A DNA stretch of 64,000 nt from Enterobacter kobei (lineage in GTDB: Bacteria; Pseudomonadota; Gammaproteobacteria; Enterobacterales; Enterobacteriaceae): assembly GCF_001729765.1 (NCBI RefSeq), contig NZ_CP017181.1, positions 62,001-126,000 of the forward strand, given 5' to 3'. Every line of letters starts with the position of its first letter. The first letter of the stretch is position 1. The notes under the pieces are model-generated. The model worked only from the letters and a program-made list of their open reading frames with translations, ran no database searches and was not told the DNA's origin. Below are positions 15,855-29,404 of the stretch, in pieces. Position numbers and translations under genes: made by a program.

Positions 15855-17969
15855 CTAGTTTCGGTTTCGGGTAACTTTAATCACGTCCGGCATGACGCGG
15901 ATCTTGCGCATAATATTCGCCAGATGCACGCGGTCGCGGGCGGTCAGACGAATAAAGGCGCTATAAACGCGGCCGTCTTTTTCTTCCGTATTCAGGCTCT
16001 GAATGTTGGACGAGGCCGTGTTGATCGCTGCCGTCAGGTTTGCCAGGGCGCCCTGGTGATTGAACATATCCACCTTAATTTCGGTGATAAATTCCTGCGC
16101 CGTCTCTTTGTCCCACTCGACCGCCATAAACTTCTCGGCTTCTTTCTGGTAGCCGCGAATGTTACGACAGGATTCATGGTGGATAACCAGCCCTTTGCCG
16201 GGGCTGACGTGCGCAATAATCGGGTCACCTGGGATTGGACGGCAACATTTCGCGAAGGTGATCAGCACCCCGTCCGCGCCTTTGATTGGCAGATGAGCGT
16301 GGCCGGATGCGCCTGGAGCAGAAGGTATCGCTTCGCCCTGCTGCAGGTTTTTCGCCACCACGACGCTCATGGCGTTACCGAGACCAATTTCCGCCAGCAG
16401 ATCGTCCAGAGACGTGAGCTTCATGCGGTCGAGTTCGCGCTGGATATGCTCTGGTGGAATTTCAGCCAGCTTACGGCTACCACCCAGCGCGTGGTTGAGC
16501 AGACGGCGTCCCAGGCTGACGGAGTCGTCGCGCTTGAGGTTTTTCAGCAACTGGCGGATTTTGGCGCGCGCTTTGGAGCTCACCACAAAGTTCAGCCAGG
16601 CCGCGTTCGGACGTGCGCCCGGTGCGGTAATAATTTCTACCGTCTGGCCGCTGGAGAGCGGCTGAGACAGCGGGTAAGGCTGTCTGTCGACGCGTGCGCC
16701 CACGCAGGCATGCCCGATATCGGTATGTACTGCGTAAGCAAAGTCGACCGGCGTTGCGCCCGCAGGCAGTTCGACAATGCGACCTTCTGGGGTGAAAACG
16801 TAAATCTCATCCGGGAAGAGATCGGATTTCACGCTCTCGATAAATTCAAAGGAGCTACCCGCACTCTGCTGCAGTTCCAGCAGGCTCTGCATCCAGCGTT
16901 GGGCGCGGATCTGTGCAGTCGTGCTGCTTTCGCCACCGTGCTCTTTATACGCCCAGTGCGCGGCGACACCCATCTCTGCCATCTGGTCCATGTCTTCGGT
17001 GCGGATCTGCACTTCGACAGGCACGCCGTGTGGACCGATCATCGAGGTATGCAAAGATTGATAGCCGTTCGCTTTTGGAATGGCGATGTAATCTTTCATG
17101 CGCCCCGGACGCGGTTTGTAGAGGCTGTGCATCTGCCCCAGCACGCGATAGCAGGTATCGGCATCGTGGACGATCACGCGGAACGCGTAAATATCCATGA
17201 TCGAGTGAAAACGCTGCTCTTTGAGCACCATTTTGCAGTAAATCGAGTACAGATGTTTCTCGCGACCGCTGACGCGGCACGGAATGCCCGCTTCCTGTAA
17301 ACGCCCTTCAATTTCCGAGAGGATCTTTTGAATCATCTCTTTACGGTTACCGCGTGCGGCTTTCACCACCTCTTTAATGACGCGATAGCGGTTCGGGTAT
17401 AACGCTTCAAAACCCAGCTCTTCCAGCTCGGTTTTAATGTGGTGAATACCTAAACGGTGCGCCAGCGGACTGTAAATTTCCAGGGTTTCACGAGCAATGC
17501 GGCGACGCTTGTCCGGGCGAAGTGAGCCCAGCGTGCGCATGTTGTGGGTACGGTCAGCGAGTTTGATGAGAATGACGCGGATATCCTGCACCATCGCCAT
17601 AATCATCTTGCGGAAGTTTTCGGCTTGCGCCTCTTTCTTGTCGCGGAATTTCAGCTTATCAAGCTTAGAGACCCCTTCCACCAGTTCGGCAACGCTTTTG
17701 CCAAACAGCTGTTCCATATCCTGGTAGGTGGCAGGGGTATCTTCGATCACGTCATGCAGCAGAGCAGCCATCAGCGTTTCGTAGTCGAGTTTCATCTCGG
17801 CCAGAATGCAGGCTACCGCAACAGGGTGCGTGATATAGGGTTCACCGCTTGAACGTGTCTGGCCCTCGTGAGCGTCACGTGCAACGAGATACGCCTGCTG
17901 AAGACGCTTAATCTGGTCTTCAGGCAGGTAGGTTTGAATCAGTTGATTCAGGCTTTCAAACAGATACAA
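15855..17969 (-). CDS. spoT: Bifunctional (p)ppGpp synthase/hydrolase SpoT
   Basis: A 704-residue Rel/Spo protein. The N-terminal HD hydrolase domain has His72-Asp73 in LHDVIEDT; the synthetase domain follows (about 200-340, with VSGREKHLYSIYCKM and YAFRVIVHD), then a TGS domain (IYVFTPEGRIVELPAGATPVDFAYAVH, about 390) and a C-terminal ACT/RRM domain. SpoT mainly degrades (p)ppGpp and makes it under carbon, fatty acid or iron limitation. In E. coli the length is 702. It follows rpoZ by 19 bases in the gmk-rpoZ-spoT-trmH-recG operon. Confidence 0.97.
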   Translation of the reverse strand: MYLFESLNQLIQTYLPEDQIKRLQQAYLVARDAHEGQTRSSGEPYITHPVAVACILAEMKLDYETLMAALLHDVIEDTPATYQDMEQLFGKSVAELVEGVSKLDKLKFRDKKEAQAENFRKMIMAMVQDIRVILIKLADRTHNMRTLGSLRPDKRRRIARETLEIYSPLAHRLGIHHIKTELEELGFEALYPNRYRVIKEVVKAARGNRKEMIQKILSEIEGRLQEAGIPCRVSGREKHLYSIYCKMVLKEQRFHSIMDIYAFRVIVHDADTCYRVLGQMHSLYKPRPGRMKDYIAIPKANGYQSLHTSMIGPHGVPVEVQIRTEDMDQMAEMGVAAHWAYKEHGGESSTTAQIRAQRWMQSLLELQQSAGSSFEFIESVKSDLFPDEIYVFTPEGRIVELPAGATPVDFAYAVHTDIGHACVGARVDRQPYPLSQPLSSGQTVEIITAPGARPNAAWLNFVVSSKARAKIRQLLKNLKRDDSVSLGRRLLNHALGGSRKLAEIPPEHIQRELDRMKLTSLDDLLAEIGLGNAMSVVVAKNLQQGEAIPSAPGASGHAHLPIKGADGVLITFAKCCRPIPGDPIIAHVSPGKGLVIHHESCRNIRGYQKEAEKFMAVEWDKETAQEFITEIKVDMFNHQGALANLTAAINTASSNIQSLNTEEKDGRVYSAFIRLTARDRVHLANIMRKIRVMPDVIKVTRNRN

Positions 17970-17988
17970 GGGCGACCCGCAGGTTTAA

Positions 17989-18264
17989 TTAACGACGACC
18001 TTCAGCAATGGCGGTTACGGCCTGCAGTTCTGCGGCTTCCTGCTCTTGCTGCTCCTGGCGCTCACGCACGTCGAGGATCTGGTTGTTGATCAGACCTTCT
18101 TCGATTTCGCGAAGTGCAATAACGGTGGTTTTATCGTTTTCTTCCGGTACCAGCGGATCTTTACCGCCTACCTGCATCTGACGAGCGCGACGCGCGGCGA
18201 CCAGTACCAGGTCAAAACGGTTACCAATTTTCTCTACAGCGTCCTGAACAGTTACGCGTGCCAT
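17989..18264 (-). CDS. rpoZ: RNA polymerase omega subunit
   Basis: A 91-residue protein, [31 protein letters not shown] onward, matching E. coli omega over its length. It clasps the beta' subunit and forms part of the ppGpp site 1 on RNA polymerase, so its place beside spoT is functional sense. Start ATG at 18264; spoT follows after 19 bases. Confidence 0.97.
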
Positions 18265-18318
18265 ACTTAAAATGCTCCACAGGTGAAGAAATGACTGGGC
18301 ATGATACTGAAAGTGGGT

Positions 18319-18960
<642 letters not shown>

Positions 18961-19127
18961 TTAGCGAAGAAGTCCTACATACGGGCTTATTATACACGTC
19001 GGCGCAGTGTGACGTAGCCTTTGTCACACTTTTTCCCCTGGATTATTGAATTTTGCGTACCGTTTTCAGGTTTTACCCGCGGTTTGCTGCAATAAAAATG
19101 AATACTGGATAGCGTCTCGCATGATGA

Positions 19128-20864
<1,737 letters not shown>

Positions 20865-20866
20865 GA

Positions 20867-21484
20867 TCAGTGTACGCCGTGCTTATAGTGAAACACGGGC
20901 AGTCCCAGCTTCAGACGCAGCGCCAGCATGCGGGCCGTAAAGCCAAACAGCAGCGTAGAGATAACCACCACATCATGGTTAGAAACATAGTGCTGCAGGG
21001 CGATGTAGAGCACCGCTGCGGCAAAGGAAATGCCGGCATACAGCTCTTTTTGAAAGACCAGGGGAATGCGTTTGCAGAACATATCGCGCAGTACGCCGCC
21101 AAACACCCCTGTGACCACAGCAGCAATCGTGGCGATAACCGGCCCTTCACCCATATCGAGCGCGATCTGTGCACCGATGATAGAAAAGACAATCAGCCCC
21201 AGCGCATCCAGCACCAGAAACAGGCGGCGCAGATGGGGCATAACGGGTGCCACAATGGTGGTTAATACGGCGGCTGTTGCCACGATAATCACATACTCAG
21301 GGTGTTTAACCCAGCCGAGAGGGTAATGGCCAAGCAGGATATCGCGCACGGATCCGCCGCCCAGCGCGGTCGCGGTGGCAATAATGATCACGCCGAAGGT
21401 GTCCATGCGGCGTCGTCCGGCTGCAAGTGCGCCGGTCATGGCTTCTGCGGTGATACCAATAAGATAAAGAGTGTGAAGCAGCAT
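20867..21484 (-). CDS. yicG: TRIC-like (UPF0126) inner membrane protein YicG
   Basis: A 205-residue protein of about seven membrane segments built from two similar halves, each with a glycine-rich motif ([11 protein letters not shown] near residue 60 and [15 protein letters not shown] near 150). Bacterial TRIC-type channels of this family conduct monovalent cations; YicG has also been linked to glycine uptake in E. coli. Either role is from family knowledge. The E. coli neighbour dinD is missing between it and yicC. Confidence 0.9.
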   Translation of the reverse strand: MLLHTLYLIGITAEAMTGALAAGRRRMDTFGVIIIATATALGGGSVRDILLGHYPLGWVKHPEYVIIVATAAVLTTIVAPVMPHLRRLFLVLDALGLIVFSIIGAQIALDMGEGPVIATIAAVVTGVFGGVLRDMFCKRIPLVFQKELYAGISFAAAVLYIALQHYVSNHDVVVISTLLFGFTARMLALRLKLGLPVFHYKHGVH

Positions 21485-21658
21485 ATACCCTCCGGTCAGA
21501 ACGCGGGCAGGTTAGCGATTTGTGCGCAAGATCACGATTGAGATTTTCTAAGGTGAATCCCTTTGCGCTATAAAAATTTATTCATTTCCCTTAAAGGGGC
21601 CTGATAAATGGAGGTAAGGAAGGAGAGTGGGTGGAAATTCGGATTAAAAATACTAATG

Positions 21659-21681
21659 GGTGGTGTCCAGCGGACACCACC
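21659..21681 (-). terminator. Likely terminator of yicC
   Basis: Perfect 10-base stem GGTGGTGTCC / GGACACCACC with a three-base loop, nine bases past the yicC stop. On the minus strand it is followed by CATTAGTATTTTTAAT, a loose T-rich stretch. No gene was found in 21485-21658, where E. coli carries dinD. Confidence 0.65.
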
Positions 21682-21690
21682 TGAAAGCGA

Positions 21691-22554
21691 TTACTCGATG
21701 TTCTGGATTTGCTCGCGCATCTGCTCAATCAGCACCTTCAGCTCGATCGCTGAGTTGGTTACTTCAGCATTGATCGACTTAGATGCCAGGGTGTTCGACT
21801 CGCGGTTGAACTCCTGCATCATAAAGTCGAGGCGGCGGCCTACCGCTTCCTTCTTCTTCAGGATGTTGTAGGTCTCTTTCACGTGTGCTTCCAGACGATC
21901 CAGCTCTTCGGCAACGTCAATACGCTGCGCCATCAGCACCAGCTCTTGTTCCAGACGGGTGTTTTCCAGCTGAACTTCCGCTTCTTCCAGTTTGGCTACC
22001 AGACGCTCGCGCTGCCATTGCAGCACTTCCGGCATATGGGTGCGGACTTTTGCCACTTCGGCGCTTACGCCTTCAAGACGCTGCTCAATCATCGCTTTCA
22101 GCGCCTGGCCTTCGGTTTCGCGGGCCACGATAAAGTCATCCAGGGTACCGTCGAGGGCGGCAAGGATTTCGGCGGCGATGGCATCCAGATCCTGCTCACC
22201 GGCAGCCATGACGCCAGGCCAGCGCAGAATATCAACCGGGTTGATTTCGCCTTCATCACTTTGCATTTTGACCCAGTTCGCCGCATTCACGAGCTGTTTA
22301 GCCAGTTTTTCATTCAGGATCAGTTCGCCTTGCGCACTGGCATCAGGCTCAAAACGCAGGTTACATTCCACTTTACCGCGCGTCAGACGAGTACGGATGC
22401 GCTCGCGTACAACGGGCTCGAGGCTGCGGAACTGCTCCGGCATACGGAAATATGTTTCCAGATAGCGCTGGTTTACCGAGCGCATTTCCCAGGTAGCGCT
22501 ACCCCAGCTACCCTTGATTTCACGCCGGGCGTAGGCGGTCATACTGCGGATCAT
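21691..22554 (-). CDS. yicC: Endoribonuclease YicC
   Basis: A 287-residue protein beginning MIRSMTAYARREIKG. The N-terminal YicC domain and C-terminal DUF1732 domain (EELDRLEAHVKETYNILKKKEAVGRRLDFMMQEFNRESNTL) are both clear. E. coli YicC is a metal-dependent endoribonuclease linked to sRNA (RyhB) turnover. I take ATG 22554 because GGGA sits eight bases before it and it matches E. coli; an ATG two codons upstream (22560) directly abuts that GGGA. Divergent from rph. Confidence 0.92.
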   Translation of the reverse strand: MIRSMTAYARREIKGSWGSATWEMRSVNQRYLETYFRMPEQFRSLEPVVRERIRTRLTRGKVECNLRFEPDASAQGELILNEKLAKQLVNAANWVKMQSDEGEINPVDILRWPGVMAAGEQDLDAIAAEILAALDGTLDDFIVARETEGQALKAMIEQRLEGVSAEVAKVRTHMPEVLQWQRERLVAKLEEAEVQLENTRLEQELVLMAQRIDVAEELDRLEAHVKETYNILKKKEAVGRRLDFMMQEFNRESNTLASKSINAEVTNSAIELKVLIEQMREQIQNIE

Positions 22555-22679
22555 AGACATTCCCGTTTTTAAAGGAGAGATGGGGGGATTATAGCTTTCG
22601 GGGGCTTCTCAGGATAGGAATAAGCGTCCTTTATCCGTATAATGCGCAGCCACATTCGTTTCAAGCCGGAGAATCCATC

Positions 22680-23396
22680 ATGCGTCCATCAGGTCGTAGC
22701 GCCAATCAGGTGCGTCCCGTCACCCTGACCCGTAACTATACAAAACACGCTGAAGGTTCCGTGCTGGTTGAGTTTGGTGACACCAAAGTACTGTGCACCG
22801 CGTCCATCGAAGAAGGTGTTCCGCGTTTCCTGAAAGGCCAGGGCCAGGGCTGGATCACCGCAGAATACGGCATGCTGCCGCGCGCGACTCACACCCGTAA
22901 CGCCCGTGAAGCGGCGAAGGGTAAGCAGGGTGGCCGTACCATGGAAATTCAGCGTCTGATCGCGCGGGCGCTACGCGCCGCTGTGGACCTGAAAACTCTC
23001 GGTGAATTCACGATTACGCTCGACTGCGACGTGATTCAGGCTGATGGCGGCACGCGTACCGCGTCCATTACCGGTGCCTGTGTGGCGCTGGCCGATGCCC
23101 TGAACAAACTGGTTGCAGCCGGTAAGCTGAAAACCAACCCAATGAAAGGCATGGTTGCGGCGGTTTCCGTGGGTATCGTTAACGGTGAAGCGCTGTGCGA
23201 TCTGGAATACGTCGAAGATTCCGCCGCCGAGACCGACATGAACGTAGTGATGACCGAAGACGGTCGCATCATTGAGGTACAGGGCACGGCGGAAGGCGAG
23301 CCGTTCACCCATGAAGAACTTCTTACCCTGCTGGCTCTGGCCCGAGGGGGAATCGAATCTATTGTCACGTCGCAGAAAGCGGCGTTAGAAAATTGA
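22680..23396 (+). CDS. rph: Ribonuclease PH
   Basis: A 238-residue phosphorolytic 3'-5' exoribonuclease that trims tRNA precursors and degrades structured RNA; works as a hexamer. Conserved blocks include [32 protein letters not shown] (phosphate site) and [19 protein letters not shown]. The frame is intact, unlike the rph-1 frameshift of E. coli K-12 MG1655, so translation reaches close to the pyrE attenuator as the control mechanism needs. Operon with pyrE. Confidence 0.97.
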   Translation: MRPSGRSANQVRPVTLTRNYTKHAEGSVLVEFGDTKVLCTASIEEGVPRFLKGQGQGWITAEYGMLPRATHTRNAREAAKGKQGGRTMEIQRLIARALRAAVDLKTLGEFTITLDCDVIQADGGTRTASITGACVALADALNKLVAAGKLKTNPMKGMVAAVSVGIVNGEALCDLEYVEDSAAETDMNVVMTEDGRIIEVQGTAEGEPFTHEELLTLLALARGGIESIVTSQKAALEN

Positions 23397-23400
23397 TTTT

Positions 23401-23429
23401 AAAGGCGACCAATGAGTCGCCTTTTTTTT
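23401..23429 (+). terminator. pyrE attenuator
   Basis: AAAGGCGAC / GTCGCCTTT stem with a six-base loop followed by eight T, starting four bases after the rph stop. In E. coli a translating ribosome at the end of rph prevents this hairpin when UTP is low, letting pyrE be transcribed. The arrangement here is the same. Confidence 0.92.
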
Positions 23430-23461
23430 GCCTGCAAGACAGAAACCAAAGGAGCGAATCC

Positions 23462-24103
23462 ATGAAATCGTATCAGCGCCAGTTTATTGAGTTTGCGATT
23501 AATAAACAGGTCCTTAAGTTTGGCGAGTTTACGCTGAAATCCGGTCGTAAGAGCCCTTATTTCTTTAACGCCGGGCTGTTTAATACCGGGCGCGATCTGG
23601 CGCTGTTGGGTCGTTTCTATGCCGAAGCGCTGATGGATTCCGGAATTGATTTTGACCTGCTTTTTGGCCCGGCCTACAAAGGCATTCCGATTGCGACCAC
23701 CACCGCAGTAGCGCTGGCGGAACATCACGATCGCGACGTGCCGTACTGCTTTAACCGTAAAGAGGCTAAAACCCACGGTGAAGGCGGTAACCTGGTCGGC
23801 AGTGCACTGCAGGGCCGCGTGATGCTGGTGGACGATGTGATCACCGCAGGCACTGCGATTCGTGAATCGATGGAGATTATCCAGGCTCACGGCGCGACGC
23901 TGGCTGGCGTACTGATTTCTCTGGATCGTCAGGAGCGTGGTCGCGGCGATATCTCTGCTATCCAGGAAGTTGAGCGTGATTACGGCTGCAAAGTGACCTC
24001 TATCATTACCCTGAAAGAGCTGATTGCGTATCTGGAAGAGAAGCCTGAGATGGCGGACCATCTGGCTGCGGTGCGTGCATATCGCGAAGAGTTTGGCGTG
24101 TAG
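23462..24103 (+). CDS. pyrE: Orotate phosphoribosyltransferase
   Basis: A 213-residue enzyme, the E. coli length, converting orotate plus PRPP to OMP in pyrimidine synthesis. The PRPP-binding loop [13 protein letters not shown] is at residues 121-133, and [11 protein letters not shown] is the second conserved loop. ATG 23462 has AAGGAG upstream; the frame is open back into the attenuator but that is not coding. Controlled by the upstream attenuator. Confidence 0.97.
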   Translation: MKSYQRQFIEFAINKQVLKFGEFTLKSGRKSPYFFNAGLFNTGRDLALLGRFYAEALMDSGIDFDLLFGPAYKGIPIATTTAVALAEHHDRDVPYCFNRKEAKTHGEGGNLVGSALQGRVMLVDDVITAGTAIRESMEIIQAHGATLAGVLISLDRQERGRGDISAIQEVERDYGCKVTSIITLKELIAYLEEKPEMADHLAAVRAYREEFGV

Positions 24104-24109
24104 CTGAAT

Positions 24110-24180
24110 TGCCCGGTGGCGCTACCGCTTACCGGGCCTACATCACCCGCAGGCCGGATAAGGCGAAGCCGTCATCCGGC
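24110..24180. repeat. Two REP-like palindromes (BIME-type)
   Basis: The first unit, TGCCCGGTGGCGC...TTACCGGGCCTACA (24110-24142), is the same as at 8342. The second, GCCGGATAAGGCG...CGTCATCCGGC (24153-24180), is a classic REP palindrome. They fill the space between the convergent ends of pyrE and slmA. Confidence 0.88.
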
Positions 24181-24187
24181 ACCGGAG

Positions 24188-24784
24188 TTATTGCAACTGA
24201 GCGGCGACGAGCGGCCAGCGGGCGTCAAAATCGTCCGTTGGACGGTATTTAAATTCGCTACGGACAAAGCGTGAGAGCATACCTTCACAAAACGCTAAGA
24301 TCTGGCTTGCCAGCAATGTCTCATCCATCGTGTATCCTTCGCCTTCACGCATTTTCTTCTCGCGTAGTACCTGGCGCAGCTGCGCTTCAATACGTTCGAA
24401 AAGCTGATTAATGCGGCCCTGTAGCCTGTCCTGCTCAAACATCAGCGCGTGGCCAGTGAGGATACGGGTCAAGCCCGGGTTACGTTCACCAAAGCCCAGA
24501 ATTAACAGCACAATCAGACGCAGACGCGCGGTGGTGTCTTTTTCGTCTTTCAGAATCAGGTTGATGCGTGTGATCAGGCTGTCTTCAATAAACTCAATCA
24601 GGCTGTCGAACATCCTGGTTTTGCTGGGGAAATGACGGTATAGCGCCGCCTCAGACACGCCTACAGAGGCGGCCAGTTTAGCGGTGGTGATGCGTTGACT
24701 GCCATCGCTGGATTCAAGCATCAGAGCCAGAGATTGAAGTATTTCTTCGCGACGATTCCTTTTCGCGGTTTGTTTTTCTGCCAT
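24188..24784 (-). CDS. slmA: Nucleoid occlusion factor SlmA
   Basis: A 198-residue TetR-family protein, near identical in pattern to E. coli SlmA: N-terminal helix-turn-helix [28 protein letters not shown] and ligand-domain helices ending [11 protein letters not shown]. Bound to its DNA sites it blocks FtsZ assembly over the chromosome. Start ATG 24784 ([12 protein letters not shown]); the frame extends 20 codons further but this part is not conserved. It lies downstream of dut on the same strand with 120 bases between. Confidence 0.95.
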   Translation of the reverse strand: MAEKQTAKRNRREEILQSLALMLESSDGSQRITTAKLAASVGVSEAALYRHFPSKTRMFDSLIEFIEDSLITRINLILKDEKDTTARLRLIVLLILGFGERNPGLTRILTGHALMFEQDRLQGRINQLFERIEAQLRQVLREKKMREGEGYTMDETLLASQILAFCEGMLSRFVRSEFKYRPTDDFDARWPLVAAQLQ

Positions 24785-24904
24785 GTTACAAAATACCCCT
24801 GAAAATAAGCACTTGCCAGGCTGGCATCCACACAGCGACCGCAAACGGACGTTTGCGGTTTGTTATTGCATTATGGCGCTGTGAGATACGTGTTTGTTGG
24901 GCGT

Positions 24905-25363
24905 TTATTTGCGCCCGGAATGGCCGAAGCCGCCTTCGCCACGGTCGGTGGCGTCAAAATCTGCCACCAGGTTAAATTCTGCCTGAACCACCGGCACAAA
25001 GACCATCTGCGCGATACGCTCGCCCGGTTCAATGGTGAAGCTGTCCTGACCACGGTTCCAGACGGAAACCATCAGTTGACCCTGATAGTCGGAGTCGATC
25101 AGGCCAACCAGGTTGCCCAGCACAACGCCATGCTTATGGCCAAGGCCAGAGCGTGGCAGGATGACTGCCGCCAGAGACGGGTCAGCAATGTGAATGGCCA
25201 GGCCCGTCGGGATCAGGGTGGTGGCACCCGGAGCCAGTTCTACGGCGTCGTCGAGACAGGCGCGCAGGTCAAGTCCGGCAGAGCCGGAGGTGGCATAGGT
25301 TGGCAGCGGGAATTGCTCGCCAACACGCGGGTCCAGAATCTTAACGTCGATTTTTTTCATCAT
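24905..25363 (-). CDS. dut: dUTP diphosphatase
   Basis: A 152-residue trimeric dUTPase, hydrolysing dUTP to dUMP and pyrophosphate. The five family motifs are visible, including [33 protein letters not shown] and the C-terminal arm [12 protein letters not shown]. It starts with ATGATGAAAAAA; the first ATG (25363) overlaps the end of coaBC by 23 bases, as in E. coli, which suggests translational coupling. Confidence 0.96.
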   Translation of the reverse strand: MMKKIDVKILDPRVGEQFPLPTYATSGSAGLDLRACLDDAVELAPGATTLIPTGLAIHIADPSLAAVILPRSGLGHKHGVVLGNLVGLIDSDYQGQLMVSVWNRGQDSFTIEPGERIAQMVFVPVVQAEFNLVADFDATDRGEGGFGHSGRK

Positions 25364-26552
25364 AACGGGTAACGATCTCGTCCAGTAATTGTTGGCCCAG
25401 GAGTTCCTTGCGCTCAAGCGGTAAGATTTTATCTCCATCCTGCCAGAAAAGGTGCAGTGCGTTGCTGTCGCTGTTAAATCCTTGCGTGGCCAGCGATACA
25501 TCGTTCGCGCAGATTAAATCGAGGTTTTTGCGCGTACGTTTTTGCCGAGCATATTCTTCCACATTATTCGTTTCTGCGGCAAACCCAACAACGTAGGGAC
25601 GATGGTTTTTTAGTGCGGCGACGCCGGCAACAATGTCCGGGTTTTTCACCATTTTTAGCGTTAATTCATCGCCTTGCTTTTTGATTTTCGCATCAGAGAT
25701 GGTCTCAGCGCGGTAGTCTGCCACGGCCGCACAACCGATGAAAATCTGCTGGCGTTGCGCATGAGCCTGCACGGCGGCTTCCATCTCCAGGGCGGTGGTG
25801 ACGTTAATGCGCTGCACAAAAGGCGGCGTAGGCAACGAGACCGGACCGCTTACCAGCGTGACGTTGGCGCCGCGTTTTGCGGCAGCGGCGGCAATGGCAA
25901 AACCCATTTTGCCGGAACTGTGGTTAGTGATGTAACGCACCGGGTCCAGCGGCTCGCGCGTAGGGCCCGCGGTAATCATGATGTTGAGATGTTGCAGATC
26001 GTTGACAGGCGAGAAATGGGCGGCGGCCATGTCGACAATCGTCAGTGGGTCAAGCATGCGGCCCGGGCCCACATCGCCGCAGGCCTGGCTGCCGCTGTCC
26101 GGACCCCAGATAAGCAGGCCGCGTGACGCCAGCATCTCCAGATTATGCTGGGTGGCCGCGTTACGGTACATCTGCTGGTTCATCGCAGGCACAACGGCGA
26201 CCGGGGCAGGTGTAGCGAGGCATATGGTTGAAACCAAATCGTTCGCCATACCGGCCGCCACTCGGGCAATCAAATCAGCCGTGGCAGGGGCAAGAATCAC
26301 AAGATCTGCCCACTTCCCAAGCTCAATGTGGCCCATTGCGGCTTCGGCGGCCGGGTCGAGCAGGCTGTCAGATACCGGGTACCCTGACACGGCCTGCAGG
26401 CTCAGGGGAGTGATAAAGGCTTTGCCGCCTTCGGTTATCGCGACCCGCACATCCGCCCCGCGCTCGCGCAGACGACGCACCAGCTCCGGCGCTTTATAGG
26501 CAGCAATACCGCCGCTTACGCCAAGAACGATTTTTTTACCGGCCAGGCTCAT
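25341..26552 (-). CDS. coaBC: Bifunctional phosphopantothenoylcysteine decarboxylase/synthetase
   Basis: A 403-residue fusion enzyme of coenzyme A synthesis. The N-terminal FMN-binding CoaC half has [10 protein letters not shown] and the catalytic histidine in [11 protein letters not shown]; the CoaB half starts near [30 protein letters not shown] and ends with the CTP-binding/Rossmann part. ATG 26552 (MSLAGKK) matches E. coli; the adjacent ATG 26555 is equally possible, and AGGAAAG is upstream of both. Divergent from radC. Confidence 0.96.
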   Translation of the reverse strand: MSLAGKKIVLGVSGGIAAYKAPELVRRLRERGADVRVAITEGGKAFITPLSLQAVSGYPVSDSLLDPAAEAAMGHIELGKWADLVILAPATADLIARVAAGMANDLVSTICLATPAPVAVVPAMNQQMYRNAATQHNLEMLASRGLLIWGPDSGSQACGDVGPGRMLDPLTIVDMAAAHFSPVNDLQHLNIMITAGPTREPLDPVRYITNHSSGKMGFAIAAAAAKRGANVTLVSGPVSLPTPPFVQRINVTTALEMEAAVQAHAQRQQIFIGCAAVADYRAETISDAKIKKQGDELTLKMVKNPDIVAGVAALKNHRPYVVGFAAETNNVEEYARQKRTRKNLDLICANDVSLATQGFNSDSNALHLFWQDGDKILPLERKELLGQQLLDEIVTRYDEKNRR

Positions 26553-26723
26553 CATGATTCTTTCCTGTTGGGTTTCACCAGAGAGCGGGCATTTTATCAC
26601 AATCCCCTGAGCGCGGTGATTTTGTCCTTAGCTCACTTTGCGAGGCGCTACGCAAGAACGATACGAGGCCGTCGAGTGCCTGACTGGCCTGTGGCAGCAT
26701 GTGGGTAAAAAGGGAGAAAGAGC

Positions 26724-27392
26724 ATGGAAGAAGAGGATGAACTGCTGCTGCCGCGCGAAAAGTTGCTGCGCAACGGCGTCACCCCATTAACAGACGATGA
26801 GCTGCTGGCGCTCTTTTTGCGTACCGGGACCCCGGGGAAAACGGTCTTTACGCTGGCAAAAGAGCTGATCGCTCATTTCGGTTCACTGTATGGCTTGCTG
26901 ACCGCCGACCTGGCGCAGTTTAAGCACATTGGCGGGATCGGCGTGGCGAAATATGCTCAGCTGAGGGCGATTGCCGAGCTGGCCCGCCGTTTTAACAATG
27001 TCCGCCTGGAGAAGGAGGCACCGATCCTGACGCCAGCGATGACGCGAGAATTCCTGCAAAGTCAGTTAACCGATGTTGAACGCGAGATCTTTATGGTGAT
27101 CTTTCTCGACAACAGGAACCGGGTGCTGAAACACAGCCATCTTTTTTCGGGTACCCTGAACCATGTTGAGGTACATCCGCGTGAAATTGTGCGCGAAGCG
27201 ATAAAAGTGAATGCAGCGGGCGTGATCCTCGCGCATAATCACCCCTCTGGCTGTGCAGAACCGAGCAGAGCTGACAAAGAAATGACCGAGCGCATTATCA
27301 AATGCTGTCAATTCATGGACATTCGTGTGCTGGATCATCTGATAATTGGCCGCGGAGAGTACCTTTCTTTTGCCGAACATGGCTGGATTTAG
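26724..27392 (+). CDS. radC: RadC family JAB domain protein
   Basis: A 222-residue protein. A helix-hairpin-helix region ([16 protein letters not shown]) precedes a JAB/MPN domain with the metal-site motif HNHPSG from residue 171 and a downstream aspartate (SRADKEM). Despite its name the repair role was withdrawn and its function in vivo remains open; the fold suggests a zinc hydrolase. Compared with E. coli the first 60 residues diverge but the length is equal. Confidence 0.93.
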   Translation: MEEEDELLLPREKLLRNGVTPLTDDELLALFLRTGTPGKTVFTLAKELIAHFGSLYGLLTADLAQFKHIGGIGVAKYAQLRAIAELARRFNNVRLEKEAPILTPAMTREFLQSQLTDVEREIFMVIFLDNRNRVLKHSHLFSGTLNHVEVHPREIVREAIKVNAAGVILAHNHPSGCAEPSRADKEMTERIIKCCQFMDIRVLDHLIIGRGEYLSFAEHGWI

Positions 27393-27434
27393 GCTATTTC
27401 TGGCGATCCATCGGGATCTTTGTCTGTTCGGGAC

Positions 27435-27463
27435 TTGAGCACACCGCCGAGTCAGCGTATACT
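27435..27463 (+). promoter_or_regulatory. Promoter of rpmBG
   Basis: TTGAGC (27435-27440) and TATACT (27458-27463) are separated by 17 bases, a near-ideal sigma-70 promoter about 150 bases before rpmB. The long leader after it carries no gene. Confidence 0.7.
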
Positions 27464-27589
27464 ACGCCACCTTTGAGAATCTCGGGTTTGGCATTTGGGC
27501 CTGGCAATCGAGAGTTCACTTAGAACTATGCGATGACCGGGCTGTAAAGCCTGACGAGGCGCCGATACCCCATACGAAGCTCGAGCTAA

Positions 27590-27847
<258 letters not shown>

Positions 27848-27866
27848 GTACTTAAAGAGGAAATAA

Positions 27867-28037
<171 letters not shown>

Positions 28038-28056
28038 TTTTAGCCTCCTTGTATTG

Positions 28057-28083
28057 AAAAACCCCGCAAATGCGGGGTTTTTT
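28057..28083 (+). terminator. Terminator after rpmG
   Basis: Stem AAAACCCCGCA / TGCGGGGTTTT with a two-base loop and trailing T residues. It lies between rpmG and mutM, so mutM is either read through or has its own promoter. Confidence 0.9.
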
Positions 28084-28109
28084 GCATTCTGCATCTCAAC
28101 GGAGGAACC

Positions 28110-28919
28110 ATGCCTGAATTACCTGAGGTAGAGACCAGCCGCCGCGGCATTGAGCCCCATCTGGTCGGCGCGACGATTCTTCATGCTGTCGTTCGCAATG
28201 GACGTCTGCGCTGGCCGGTGTCCGATGAGATCCACGCGTTAAGCGATAAACCCGTGCTTAGCGTGCAGCGCCGCGCGAAATACCTGCTGCTGGAGCTGCC
28301 TGACGGCTGGATTATCATCCATCTGGGGATGTCCGGGAGCCTGCGCATCCTTACTGAAGAACTGCCCGCGGAAAAGCACGACCACGTCGATCTGGTGATG
28401 AGCAACGGCAAAGTGCTGCGTTACACCGACCCACGGCGCTTTGGCGCGTGGCTGTGGACTAAAGAGCTGGACGGGCACAACGTGCTGGCGCATCTGGGCC
28501 CGGAGCCGCTCTCAGACGCGTTTAATGCGGAATACCTGAAAGCGAAGTGCGCGAAGAAGAAGAGCCCGATTAAGCCCTGGCTGATGGATAACAAGCTGGT
28601 GGTCGGCGTGGGGAATATCTATGCCAGCGAATCGCTGTTTGCCGCCGGGATCCATCCCGATCGGCTGGCCTCTTCACTGTCGGCTCAGGAGTGCGAGCTG
28701 CTGGTCAGAGTGATTAAAGCGGTATTGCTGCGCTCGATTGAGCAGGGCGGAACCACGCTGAAGGATTTCCTGCAAAGCGACGGCAAGCCGGGCTATTTTG
28801 CTCAGGAGCTGCAGGTGTATGGCCGTAAAGGCGAGCCATGCAGAGTCTGCGGAACGCCAGTTATTGCCACGAAGCACGCACAGCGCGCCACGTTCTACTG
28901 CCGTCAGTGTCAGAAATAG
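28110..28919 (+). CDS. mutM: Formamidopyrimidine-DNA glycosylase (Fpg)
   Basis: A 269-residue base-excision enzyme that removes 8-oxoguanine and Fapy lesions and nicks the abasic site. After Met removal the catalytic Pro is followed by [10 protein letters not shown]; a helix-two-turn-helix ([21 protein letters not shown]) and the C-terminal zinc finger CRVCG...YCRQC are complete. Convergent with coaD, two bases apart. Confidence 0.97.
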   Translation: MPELPEVETSRRGIEPHLVGATILHAVVRNGRLRWPVSDEIHALSDKPVLSVQRRAKYLLLELPDGWIIIHLGMSGSLRILTEELPAEKHDHVDLVMSNGKVLRYTDPRRFGAWLWTKELDGHNVLAHLGPEPLSDAFNAEYLKAKCAKKKSPIKPWLMDNKLVVGVGNIYASESLFAAGIHPDRLASSLSAQECELLVRVIKAVLLRSIEQGGTTLKDFLQSDGKPGYFAQELQVYGRKGEPCRVCGTPVIATKHAQRATFYCRQCQK

Positions 28920-28921
28920 CG

Positions 28922-29404
<483 letters not shown>

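Noticed and set aside
21608..21871. An 87-codon plus-strand frame in the yicG-yicC spacer
   Set aside because: Two thirds of it is antisense to yicC and it crosses the yicC terminator; it is not related to DinD.
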